Positions 46,021-54,100 of a stretch of DNA of 64,000 nucleotides are shown piece by piece; position 1 is the first letter of the stretch; every line of letters begins with the position of its first letter. Under the pieces are notes generated by a model. It searched no databases. It was not told where the DNA came from and worked only from the letters and a program-made list of their open reading frames with translations. This DNA is from Pseudomonadota bacterium (lineage in GTDB: Bacteria; Pseudomonadota; Gammaproteobacteria; Burkholderiales; Rhodocyclaceae). The position numbers and the translations under genes are program-made. The stretch spans positions 1-64,000 of the forward strand of contig JAPLQT010000067.1 of the NCBI GenBank assembly GCA_026399515.1. Reading direction: 5' to 3'.

Positions 46021-46524
46021 TTAATCCTTGATGTTCAGGGCTAGTTTGATCTGGTGCTCCAGTTCGTCGCGTGTCTCGTCCTTGAACCCGTTATGCATCA
46101 TCAATATCTTTCCGTCCGGTCCGATCAACACCGACGTGGGCATTCCCTTGATGGCATAGGTGCGGGGGGTCTTGCCGCCTTGATCGAAGACCACGTCGAA
46201 GCCCGCCGGGTTGTCCTTCAGGAAGGCTTTGGCGTCGTCGGTCTTCTGGTCCACATTGATGCCCACGACTCTCAGGCCCTTGCCGCTGTATCGACGATGC
46301 ATGTCGTTCATCCATGGAAACGACTGCTTGCAGGGTCCGCACCAGGAGGCCCAAAAGTCCAGGTAAACGGTTTTGCCTTTGAAGTCGCTGAGCTTGACCG
46401 TGCCTTGTCGCCCCGGCAGGTCGAATTCAGGTGCGGCCTGGCCACTTTCAACCGCCAGTGCCGGCAGGGCGGCGAGGGCGCTTAGCGCCATGGCGGCGGC
46501 TTGGATGCGGATTTTTTTCATCAT
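46021..46524 (-). CDS. TlpA-like thioredoxin-fold oxidoreductase
   Basis: 167 residues with a signal peptide (IRIQAAAMALSALAALPALA). The redox motif is WCGPC in DFWASWCGPCKQSFPWM, followed by cis-Pro region GMPTSVLIGPDGKI. It should act in the periplasm as a thiol reductase fed by DsbD, whose gene is divergent. Start at ATG 46524 (ATG 46521 possible); an upstream in-frame start at 46587 lies inside the operator and adds a hydrophobic stretch. First gene of the tlpA-DUF4266-DUF3570-apbE operon. Confidence 0.9.
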   Translation of the reverse strand: MMKKIRIQAAAMALSALAALPALAVESGQAAPEFDLPGRQGTVKLSDFKGKTVYLDFWASWCGPCKQSFPWMNDMHRRYSGKGLRVVGINVDQKTDDAKAFLKDNPAGFDVVFDQGGKTPRTYAIKGMPTSVLIGPDGKILMMHNGFKDETRDELEHQIKLALNIKD

Positions 46525-46552
46525 GATAGTCGTAGGCAGTTGGAGGAAGAAG

Positions 46553-46580
46553 TTGACAAAAATTAATAAACTGGGATAAT
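46553..46580 (+). promoter_or_regulatory. Near-consensus sigma-70 promoter for dsbD
   Basis: TTGACA (46553-46558), 16-bp spacer, GATAAT (46575-46580). The -10 lies within the palindrome TGGGA-N5-TCCCA. A start near 46587 would give a leader of about 125 nt before dsbD. Confidence 0.7.
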
Positions 46581-46586
46581 TTCCCA
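46572..46586. promoter_or_regulatory. Palindromic operator TGGGA-N5-TCCCA, copy 1 (tlpA/dsbD divergent promoters)
   Basis: TGGGATAATTTCCCA, centre 46579. It covers the -10 of the dsbD promoter and the presumed start region of a minus-strand promoter (TTGACA on the minus strand at 46617-46612, -10-like AATAGT at 46594-46589). A second copy with the same arm and spacing lies at 48583-48597 before the DUF6502 gene. Confidence 0.65.
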
Positions 46587-46711
46587 TTACTATTATTCAT
46601 TCCAAAGATCTTGTCAAGCAGTCTGTAGAAAAATCTTTGCGAAAAGTCACGTCGGAAAATATGACCGGACATGGATAGTGATTCCGATCAAACTGAATTG
46701 GAGGTTTCATA

Positions 46712-48547
46712 ATGGCCTTACGTGGAATGTTCTCAACAGGATCGCTGTTGATTGCACTGATCGGTGTGTCGGCGACACCTGCGACAGCCGATGAATTCTT
46801 GGCGCCCGAACAGGCATTCGCATTCTCGTCCAAGGTCGTGGACGGGCACACGGTGCGGCTGCACTGGGACATTGCGGCGGGCTACCACCTTTACCGCGAT
46901 CGCATCGGTGTGCAGGCGGATACCCCGAGCGTGAAATTTGCGCCCGTGGCGCTGCCACCCGGAGAGGATCGTTTCGACCCGAACTTCAACAAAACCATGT
47001 CGATATACCAGAAGGCTCTGGACGTGGACCTTGACGTCACCGATGGCGGCGCCGCCATACCGGTCACGGTAAGCTGGCAGGGCTGTGCAGATGCGGGCTT
47101 GTGCTACCCGCCGGAAAGCAGGCAATTGAAGCTGGCGCTCACAGGCCTGGGGGCCCCAAGGAACCATACTACACAGGTGAGTGAAGAGGCAACTCCGGCT
47201 CCTCCGCCAACCGATCAGGCATCATCGGCTACAGACTCGATCGCATCCACCCTGCTGTCCGGAGGCTTGCTGCGTACCATCGGCGTCTTCTGGCTGGCCG
47301 GGTTGATGCTGGCGTTCACGCCATGTGTACTGCCCATGGTGCCCATCCTGTCCTCCCTGATAGCCGGCCAAGCCGGTCCCGTCGGCCGTGGCAAAGGCTT
47401 CGGCTTGTCGTTGGCTTATACCCTTGGCATGGCCTTGGTCTATGCCGGATTTGGCGTAGCCGCCGGGTTGGCGGGCGAAGGACTCGCTGCCTCTCTGCAA
47501 AATCCCTGGGTGCTGGGTACTTTTGCCGTGTTGCTGTCCACCCTGGCCCTGTCGATGTTCGGCTTTTACGATCTGCAAATGCCCAGCGCCATTCAAAGCC
47601 GAGCCAGCGCATGGTCGAATAGTTTCAAGGGAGGCTCCTTTGTCGGCGTTTTCATCATGGGCGGCGTTTCGGCATTGGTGGTCGGCCCATGCGTGGCCGC
47701 ACCGCTGGCCGGTGCCTTGGTGTACATCAGCCAGACCCACGATGTCCTGCTGGGTGGTTCGGCGCTGTTTGCCATGGCGTTGGGCATGGGTGTGCCGCTG
47801 CTTCTGGTGGGTTTGTCCGCGGGCAGTCTGCTACCCCGCGCCGGCGCCTGGATGGAACGCGTCAAGCAACTGTTCGGCATGATGCTGCTGGGCGTCGCGA
47901 TCTGGATGGTGTCGCCGGTCTTGCCGGCGACGGCGCACATGCTGTTGTGGGCCATCTGGTTGCTGGCCGCAGCCGCCTTGTTGGGCCTGTTTGGCGCAGC
48001 CCAGCCGCATCACGCAAATACACCGGTGGCGGCGCGCGCCGGCGGCGCCGGCTTGGCCGCGCTGGCTGTCGTGTTGTTGGTGGGAGCCGCCTCGGGTGGA
48101 CAGTCTGTGCTTCAGCCTCTCGGACACCTGCGCGCGGCGCAGTCGGGGGCCACGCCCGCCGCCGCAATCCGTACCGGTCTTCAGTTCGAGCGCGTGACCG
48201 GCATGCGAGACCTGGAATCCGCCCTGACCGAGGCCCGGCAAAAGGGCCAGACCGTGATGCTGGATTTCTATGCCGACTGGTGCGTCGCATGCAAGGAGCT
48301 GGAAACCTTTACCTTCAGCACGCCCGAAGTTCAAAAATGCCTGGGCAATACCCGCCGCCTGCAAGCAGACGTCACCGCCAATACCGAGGAAGACCGGGCC
48401 TTGCTTAAACGCTTCAACCTGTTCGGCCCGCCGGGCATCGTATTCTTCGAGGGCGCTCCAAGCGCCCGGGTCATCCACAAAGTGATCGGTTACCAGGCAC
48501 CGGCGGACTTCATGGTTTCTCTAAGTGGCGCCTCCATTTGTGGCTGA
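46712..48547 (+). CDS. dsbD: Thiol:disulfide interchange protein DsbD
   Basis: 611 residues, standard length. Signal peptide, then alpha domain (Cys pair in GCADAGLCYPP, about 129-136), eight-helix beta domain with redox Cys in FTPCVLPMVPILSSL and VVGPCVAAPLAG, and a C-terminal thioredoxin-like gamma domain with DFYADWCVACKELE (about 517-530). It moves reducing power from cytoplasmic thioredoxin to periplasmic TlpA/DsbC-type proteins, needed for cytochrome c maturation and for the adjacent TlpA. GGAGG lies before the ATG. Confidence 0.95.
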   Translation: MALRGMFSTGSLLIALIGVSATPATADEFLAPEQAFAFSSKVVDGHTVRLHWDIAAGYHLYRDRIGVQADTPSVKFAPVALPPGEDRFDPNFNKTMSIYQKALDVDLDVTDGGAAIPVTVSWQGCADAGLCYPPESRQLKLALTGLGAPRNHTTQVSEEATPAPPPTDQASSATDSIASTLLSGGLLRTIGVFWLAGLMLAFTPCVLPMVPILSSLIAGQAGPVGRGKGFGLSLAYTLGMALVYAGFGVAAGLAGEGLAASLQNPWVLGTFAVLLSTLALSMFGFYDLQMPSAIQSRASAWSNSFKGGSFVGVFIMGGVSALVVGPCVAAPLAGALVYISQTHDVLLGGSALFAMALGMGVPLLLVGLSAGSLLPRAGAWMERVKQLFGMMLLGVAIWMVSPVLPATAHMLLWAIWLLAAAALLGLFGAAQPHHANTPVAARAGGAGLAALAVVLLVGAASGGQSVLQPLGHLRAAQSGATPAAAIRTGLQFERVTGMRDLESALTEARQKGQTVMLDFYADWCVACKELETFTFSTPEVQKCLGNTRRLQADVTANTEEDRALLKRFNLFGPPGIVFFEGAPSARVIHKVIGYQAPADFMVSLSGASICG

Positions 48548-48564
48548 TCGGCGCATTCGACTCC

Positions 48565-48597
48565 TTGCGTTTTTCATAGGAATGGGAGAATATCCCA
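48565..48597 (+). promoter_or_regulatory. Promoter with palindromic operator, copy 2 (DUF6502/DUF5666)
   Basis: TTGCGT (48565-48570), 17-bp spacer, GAATAT (48588-48593). The -10 lies inside AATGGGA-GAATA-TCCCATT (48581-48599), whose core TGGGA-N5-TCCCA (48583-48597) repeats the arm and spacing of the operator before dsbD. The flanks extend symmetrically (GGAATGGGA/TCCCATTCC). Confidence 0.65.
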
Positions 48598-48627
48598 TTC
48601 CTTGTTGTGACGCTTTCACCTCAAAAC

Positions 48628-49455
48628 ATGTCTGAATCTCGCGGTGATCTTGCTTTGGCCGCTTCGCTGCGCTTGCTCGCGCCTCTCGTCGACATGCTGC
48701 TGAGCGAGGGAATCACCTATTCGCATTTTTCGCAGGCACTGAAGCAAGTCTTCCTTGAGGCGGCCGCGAGTGCCTTGGAGGATCGTGATGCGCGCGTCAA
48801 TGATTCCAAAATCAGCCTCCTGTCCGGCGTGCACCGCAAGGACGTCAGGGAATGGCGTAACGCCGGCCACCCCATCACACCAGTCAAGACACTGAGCTTG
48901 GCCATGAAGGTATTTACGAGTTGGGTAAGCGACCCGGCTTATCGCGATAAGCGCGGACAGCCTAAAGTCCTGGTGCGTGCGGGCAAGCGTGGTTCGTTTG
49001 AGGATCTTGTCACCTCGATTTCAACCGATGTACATCCGCGCGCGGTTCTGGAAGAGTTGATTCGGCTGGGCGTGGTGGTGACTGAGTCGGAAGGCAAGGA
49101 TACATCTTCAACGCTCTTGCGATTGTGCAAGACAGCGTTCGTGCCGCAAGGGGGCTACGGCGAAATGCTGCAGGTATTAGCCGATAATATTGGCGACCAC
49201 ATCGCTGCCGCGGCACGTAACGTCGAGGGCCGCGATCCACCGGTTCTCGAACAAGCCATATTTGCCGACGGCCTCACGGCCGACTCGGCTGGCGCATTGG
49301 CGGCGCTGGCCCGCAAGCAATGGGATAGCACCTTCCGTGTGTTTGTACGCGAAGCAATCGCCTTGTCGAAACGAGACAAAGGCCGCGCGGACGCGGATCA
49401 ACGGATAAGACTGGGCAGCTATTTCTTCCACGACTCCATGAAAACCAAACCCTGA
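48628..49455 (+). CDS. DUF6502 family protein
   Basis: 275 residues from ATG 48628. A GTG at 48607 is possible, but it lies only about 7 nt from the predicted transcription start; neither has a clear ribosome-binding site. The N-terminal LRLLAPLVDMLLSEGITYSHFSQALKQVFLEAA and the HTH-like SKISLLSGVHRKDVREW fit DUF6502, a family that looks DNA-binding at its N-terminus. No signal peptide. It lies 7 bp before a DUF5666 lipoprotein gene, a recurrent pairing. A regulatory role, perhaps through the palindrome on its own promoter, is possible but unproven. Confidence 0.75.
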   Translation: MSESRGDLALAASLRLLAPLVDMLLSEGITYSHFSQALKQVFLEAAASALEDRDARVNDSKISLLSGVHRKDVREWRNAGHPITPVKTLSLAMKVFTSWVSDPAYRDKRGQPKVLVRAGKRGSFEDLVTSISTDVHPRAVLEELIRLGVVVTESEGKDTSSTLLRLCKTAFVPQGGYGEMLQVLADNIGDHIAAAARNVEGRDPPVLEQAIFADGLTADSAGALAALARKQWDSTFRVFVREAIALSKRDKGRADADQRIRLGSYFFHDSMKTKP

Positions 49456-49462
49456 CAATATC

Positions 49463-51169
49463 ATGACCCATAATTTCCAGAAGAAATCCCCAATGCAGCG
49501 CGGCAGGTTCGCCAAACTCCGCACCACGATTGCAGTGGTGAGCCTGGCGTTCATCACCGCCGCTTGCGGTGGTGGAGGACTGGCCACGCTGCTCGCCGAC
49601 GTGGGATCGGGTGGTACTGGCGCCAGGATGCTGGGTTTTGGGATAATCACCGGATTCGGCAGCTTGATCCTGGACGGCGTTCGTCGAGACGACAAGAGCG
49701 CCAGCTATACGTCCGAATCGACCCAGGGATCGGCGGTCTCAGTGCCGCTCACAAGCGCGGTTCTTGGGCAGCACGTCGAGTACACCTACGATACCAGCGG
49801 CAATGTGACCTCGGTGTTGTTGTCTCCCGAGTTCGTCGGCCCCGTCTCGGCGGTGTCGGCAACCAGCATCACGATGCTGGGCACCAGGATAATCCCCAAC
49901 AAGAATCCTTCCCTGGGGCCGGTCACAAGCTTCACCGGCTATGCGTCACTGGCCGATATCAAGGTCGGCGACAGCGTCGAGGCCCATGGTTTCCTGAGAA
50001 CCGACGACCTGGGCAACGCCTATCTTCAGGCCACGCTCATCATGAAGAGAACTTCCATCAGCGGCGTGCGTTTTACCGGAGTGATTGCTCAATATAACGC
50101 CAACGCTGGCAGTTTCATCCTGGGCACGGCAACCGTTACCTCGGGCTCGGCGATCATCAGCCCGGCGGGCAGCACTCTCGCCAACGGGCAGTTGGTGACC
50201 GTGTGGAGCAACCTGGTACCGAATGGAAATTCGATCACCGCGTCCACCATCCGCATCAAGAACCCGACTGCAAATGGCGGCAATGTCACCATATCGGGGC
50301 CTATCGCGCATTTCGTCAGCCTGGCGAACTTTCAAGTCGGCAACATGACAGTCGATGCCAGTGCGGGGAAGATGACACCTGGTGACGCGACGCTTGCCGA
50401 TAATCAGTACGTGGTGGTGGCCGGCAGCTTCGATACGGCGAAAAATACGCTTAAGGCGGACACTGTTACCGCATTCACCACAAAATCCCCGACCACGGTC
50501 GAGTTGCATGGTGTTGTGGGAAGCTACGTATCCGCCGCAAGCTTTATGGTTCGAGGGGTAAACATCGACGCCAGTGCCGCCTCCGCATTCAGCGGCGGAT
50601 CGCCGTCACAATTAGCCAACGGGGTCTACGTTGAAATCCATGGAACCATCGCGAATAACGTTGTTCACGCGACATCCGTGGATATCCAGGCGCTTACCCC
50701 AACCAAGGCGCCCAACGGCTCGGTCATCCAGGTCAACGGGGTGATCTCCAGCTATGACTCTGCGTCTGGAAACTACACCATGACTCTGGACTCGGACGAT
50801 CTTATCAGCGGCACATTGGGGTCCGCCGTCAGTTATAGCAATGGTATCGCTGCCAATTTGGTCGTCGGACAACCGGTCACCGTGACTGGCGAGCTATCCG
50901 GCTCATCGCTATCCGGCAAGACCGTGAGTTTTGAAAATGTTCCCAAGCCGGCATCGGGAATTCGGCAACTATCGGGTGTCGCTTACAACGTTACGGCATC
51001 GAGTTTCATGCTCAACGGTCTGACAATACAGATCAACGGCACTGTCGTTAGCGGGGATGGAGTTATCGGAGGCGGTCCAGGCCTCGTGTCGGGGTCCCAT
51101 GTCGTCGTCAACGTCAATTCCGTGGGTGGGCAATACCTGGCAACGGCAATCGCTCTCGACGACGATTGA
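49463..51169 (+). CDS. DUF5666 repeat lipoprotein
   Basis: 568 residues. The lipobox is FITAACGGGG, with the lipid Cys near residue 33. The rest is built of beta-rich units of about 65-75 residues, each with a V.G.V...-type start (e.g. VEIHGTIANNVVHATSVDI, VTVTGELSGSSLSGKTV), the DUF5666 repeat. These look like OB-like barrels on the outer membrane surface. Function unknown. Start 49463 is used; ATG 49493 is an alternative and also leaves a full signal peptide. Probably one operon with the DUF6502 gene. Confidence 0.78.
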   Translation: MTHNFQKKSPMQRGRFAKLRTTIAVVSLAFITAACGGGGLATLLADVGSGGTGARMLGFGIITGFGSLILDGVRRDDKSASYTSESTQGSAVSVPLTSAVLGQHVEYTYDTSGNVTSVLLSPEFVGPVSAVSATSITMLGTRIIPNKNPSLGPVTSFTGYASLADIKVGDSVEAHGFLRTDDLGNAYLQATLIMKRTSISGVRFTGVIAQYNANAGSFILGTATVTSGSAIISPAGSTLANGQLVTVWSNLVPNGNSITASTIRIKNPTANGGNVTISGPIAHFVSLANFQVGNMTVDASAGKMTPGDATLADNQYVVVAGSFDTAKNTLKADTVTAFTTKSPTTVELHGVVGSYVSAASFMVRGVNIDASAASAFSGGSPSQLANGVYVEIHGTIANNVVHATSVDIQALTPTKAPNGSVIQVNGVISSYDSASGNYTMTLDSDDLISGTLGSAVSYSNGIAANLVVGQPVTVTGELSGSSLSGKTVSFENVPKPASGIRQLSGVAYNVTASSFMLNGLTIQINGTVVSGDGVIGGGPGLVSGSHVVVNVNSVGGQYLATAIALDDD

Positions 51170-51335
51170 CGAGCACGGGAACACGGCGCGGCACTCTGCG
51201 GCGACAGCATGGGCTGCGGAAGCATCCTTAGTGTGAGATACGCCGAAGAGGGCGCCTGGTGATATCGAGCGTAGCGAGCACATTTAGCCCTCCGCCCCGG
51301 GGCTGGGGCAGGGGGTGGGGGCCACGGGAATGCCG

Positions 51336-51406
51336 CTAACTTTCATGATCGGGGCGTCCCACCAGGGGACTTCCTTCGGGCGTACCCCGCGCATCATGAA
51401 AGTTAG
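51336..51406. repeat. 14-bp inverted repeat between convergent genes
   Basis: CTAACTTTCATGAT (51336-51349) is repeated inverted and perfectly at 51393-51406, around a 43-bp GC-rich loop. A C/G-rich stretch just before it (about 51285-51330) resembles interspersed repeats of betaproteobacterial genomes. The right arm includes the stop codon of the multiheme gene (51403-51405). It may act as a two-way terminator or be a small mobile repeat. Confidence 0.55.
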
Positions 51407-53088
51407 TAGCTAAGCGGATTGTGATTCTTGCCGTGGCAAGTCAGGTAACAACTTCCCCGGTTCGTTCCGTTGGACACATATTTCAACTGGCCGCTCGAGC
51501 TGGGCCTGCTGATGGTGGTATCGAAGTTGATCAGTTTGCTGTTGTTGATGGCATTGCCCTGGGTCGAACTGATTCCGTGTGGGTCGTGGCAGGCATTGCA
51601 GGGTGTACGTTCATCGATGATGTGCTTGCTGTGTTCCTTGAAGCTGCGGTCGCCGAGAATGTTGGTGCGATTGTGACACTTGTAGCAAAGCGCATAGTTG
51701 GCGGCGCTCTCCGGCGTGCGATCGGCCTTCAAGTACTGGCGTTCGAGCAGCGTCGGATAGACCGAACCGTGCGGACCGTTGGGGCCGTTGCCGCCTGCGC
51801 CCGGACCGGTGTTGTTGTTATGACAGTCACCGCACGTCATCGTGCTGGCTGTGGTCCACGGTGCAATCAGGCTCGGCACGTTGGCGTTCATGCCGGGACC
51901 GGAAACCGGATGGAATGAAGGGTTGCTGGTGGCAAATTCGAGCCTCGTGTTGATCTGCGCGATCTGCCGTATGGTGCGCTGCCCAGGCTGGTTGGGACTG
52001 TCGGCGTGGCAGCGGAAACATATCTGGTACTCGGCCGTTGCCGGCTTCACCCCGGTCCCGCTGGTGTTGATACCAAGCACACCGGCGAGCGAACCCGGCA
52101 GCAGCCCGCTGCTCGCGTTGGCGGCGTGCGGGTTGTGGCAATCGACGCATTCGACGTGCCGCGACGTTATCAGCGCGGGTTCGGCCGGATCGTGTATGCC
52201 GGTGCTGGCGGCGACCGGATGGATGGATGACTTGCCCGTGAATTCCGACTGGATATTCTTCGCTGCCACATTGCCGTTGTGGCAGGAGTAGCAGTTGTCT
52301 TCTTCGGCGGCATTGTTGAGCAGCCGTTGCTTGCCTCCCGCCGTGTGCGGCCGATGGCAGTTCTCGCAAGCGTTGCCGGCGACCGTTGTGGCGCCGGTAT
52401 GGGGCCAGGGATTGGTTCCGGCGCCGTTCCAGGTTTTGCCGGACAGCTTGTGGTTGCTGGCGCCCCAGTAGTTTGGAGTGTGGCAGATCTGGCACAGCGC
52501 GGAGGCCTGATTGGGGACGACAAGGAACTTGCCGTTGGTATCGTCATGCGGATCGTGGCAGGACGTGCATTGCAACTGCCCGCTCGCGTCGAGCTTGACC
52601 TTGCCCGTGAGTGTCGCCGGGTTGGCGAGCTCGCCGTTATGCATGGAAGCGAGTCCCGCATTGTAGGCGAAGGAAATCGGGTGATCGCCAGACAGGTCGG
52701 TGCCGAGGTTGCTCTTACCCGCTGGTAGCGAGCTTATGCCGCCGGCCATGCCGATGCGCGTGCTGCGGCTGAGGACATCGCCGAGGGCGACGGTGCCGTC
52801 GTGGCAGGAGAGGCAGTACAACGAGGCACCGGTCGGCTGGCCGGGCCTGGCAACCGATGTCGAACTCGTATAGGGCGTATAGGTGGCGCCGGGGTTGCTG
52901 CGGTTCCACAGCGGCGCGATCGGTGAGGCATTGTGCGGGGCGTGGCAGAAAATGCAAATTTGCGCCTCGGACGACGACTTGACCGTGCCCGGCCCGCTCA
53001 CCGAAAGGTTATGCTTGCTGGTTGCGAGCCCGGCGATGGCCGGAAGCGCCGAAAGCGCCAGGAAGGCCGCAAAGACGCAGCGCATCAT
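51403..53088 (-). CDS. Multiheme c-type cytochrome, 11 CXXCH plus one CX3CH
   Basis: 561 residues with a signal peptide (MMRCVFAAFLALSALPAIAG) but no lipobox. Heme sites in order: CIFCH, CLSCH, CTSCH, CQICH, CENCH, CYSCH, CVDCH, CFRCH, CGDCH, CYKCH, CNACH and the unusual C-terminal CYLTCH. Doubled CXXCH/His patterns (CHDPHD, CHRPH, CHNPH) mark the doubled-CXXCH family of extracellular or outer-membrane cytochromes. The N-terminal block (ICIFCHAPHN...PLWNR, CLSCHDGTVA) is shared with the tetraheme protein at 57328. It is the last gene of the minus-strand porin-cytochrome operon and overlaps the NHL gene by 4 bp. Probably the terminal outward electron carrier. Confidence 0.9.
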   Translation of the reverse strand: MMRCVFAAFLALSALPAIAGLATSKHNLSVSGPGTVKSSSEAQICIFCHAPHNASPIAPLWNRSNPGATYTPYTSSTSVARPGQPTGASLYCLSCHDGTVALGDVLSRSTRIGMAGGISSLPAGKSNLGTDLSGDHPISFAYNAGLASMHNGELANPATLTGKVKLDASGQLQCTSCHDPHDDTNGKFLVVPNQASALCQICHTPNYWGASNHKLSGKTWNGAGTNPWPHTGATTVAGNACENCHRPHTAGGKQRLLNNAAEEDNCYSCHNGNVAAKNIQSEFTGKSSIHPVAASTGIHDPAEPALITSRHVECVDCHNPHAANASSGLLPGSLAGVLGINTSGTGVKPATAEYQICFRCHADSPNQPGQRTIRQIAQINTRLEFATSNPSFHPVSGPGMNANVPSLIAPWTTASTMTCGDCHNNNTGPGAGGNGPNGPHGSVYPTLLERQYLKADRTPESAANYALCYKCHNRTNILGDRSFKEHSKHIIDERTPCNACHDPHGISSTQGNAINNSKLINFDTTISRPSSSGQLKYVSNGTNRGSCYLTCHGKNHNPLSY

Positions 53089-54098
53089 GTCGCCCCTCCG
53101 ATGTAACGAAACACCTGGACGCGCCGGTTATATGAGTCGGCGACGTAGATCGTTTCGTCGTCGATAAATATCCCTGTCGGCAGCCAGAATTCACCGCGTC
53201 CCTGGCCGCGTTCGCCGACCGGCAACAGCAGGCGGCCCGTCGCATCGAAGATCTGGAAAGCATGGAACAGCGCATCGACCACATATAAATGGCCGTAGCG
53301 GTCGGTCGCCACTCCCTTGGGACGCGAGGCGTCGCCGGTGCCGTCGCCATGACGGCTGATCTTGCCGGTGAACTGGCCGTGTGCATCGAAGCTCTGGATG
53401 CGGAAGTTGAGCGAGTCGGTCACATACATATTTCCCTGCGGAGTGCGCCAGAGGTAAGTCGGATAGTTGAATTCGCCGTCGCCGCCGCCGCGCCGGCCGA
53501 TGCTGCCTGACAGGGAACCATCGCGTTCGAAGATCTGGACGCGATGCTCGGCGGTGTCGACGACGTAGATATGTCCGCTGGCGACGTCGTAGGCGATGCC
53601 GGTCGGTTGCGTCAGTTTGGCGTCAAGACGCAGCGGCACGGCGTCCTTGGCGCCCGGCCGGATGACGAATACCTGTGCCAGCTTCGAGTCGGTAACATAG
53701 ATTTCGCCGGCTGCGCCGAGCGCGAGGCCCACCGGCGATAGCAGGGGGGCGTTGCCGGTAGCGGCGATCAGCGCGTACTGGCCGACGCCGGTGTCGAAAC
53801 GGTGCACGCCCCTGGCACCCGGATCCGCGACGTAGACAATGCCGTTGCTCACCGCCACGGCCATTGGCCTGAGGATGCGGGCTTCCGATGCGCCGAAAAA
53901 TATGTCCTTAAGTCGCTCGAAGAAGCTCTTGCCGATGCCGAGATCGGCGGGACGCTCGAAGCTTCTGACAAATTCGACACGCGGTTGTGCGGAACCGAAC
54001 GGCCACACCAGGCTTTCCTGTTCCTTGCCGTGACTCGGCAAGGACACGCCGGCAGACAGCAGAAAAGCAACGCCAAGCGCACGGAGCAAGATCGCCAT
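53085..54098 (-). CDS. NHL-repeat beta-propeller protein (second copy)
   Basis: 337 residues from ATG 54098 (AAGGGA upstream; longer reading frames begin inside the barrel gene). Signal peptide ALGVAFLLSAGVSLPSHG. About six NHL blades, each with a pattern like GIAYDVASGHIYVVDTAEHRVQIFERDG. Such propellers are scaffolds and bind partner proteins. It starts right after the barrel stop and overlaps the multiheme gene by 4 bp. A second NHL protein lies on the other side of the barrel gene. Exact role unknown; a structural part of the conduit is likely. Confidence 0.87.
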   Translation of the reverse strand: MAILLRALGVAFLLSAGVSLPSHGKEQESLVWPFGSAQPRVEFVRSFERPADLGIGKSFFERLKDIFFGASEARILRPMAVAVSNGIVYVADPGARGVHRFDTGVGQYALIAATGNAPLLSPVGLALGAAGEIYVTDSKLAQVFVIRPGAKDAVPLRLDAKLTQPTGIAYDVASGHIYVVDTAEHRVQIFERDGSLSGSIGRRGGGDGEFNYPTYLWRTPQGNMYVTDSLNFRIQSFDAHGQFTGKISRHGDGTGDASRPKGVATDRYGHLYVVDALFHAFQIFDATGRLLLPVGERGQGRGEFWLPTGIFIDDETIYVADSYNRRVQVFRYIGGAT

Positions 54099-54100
54099 CG

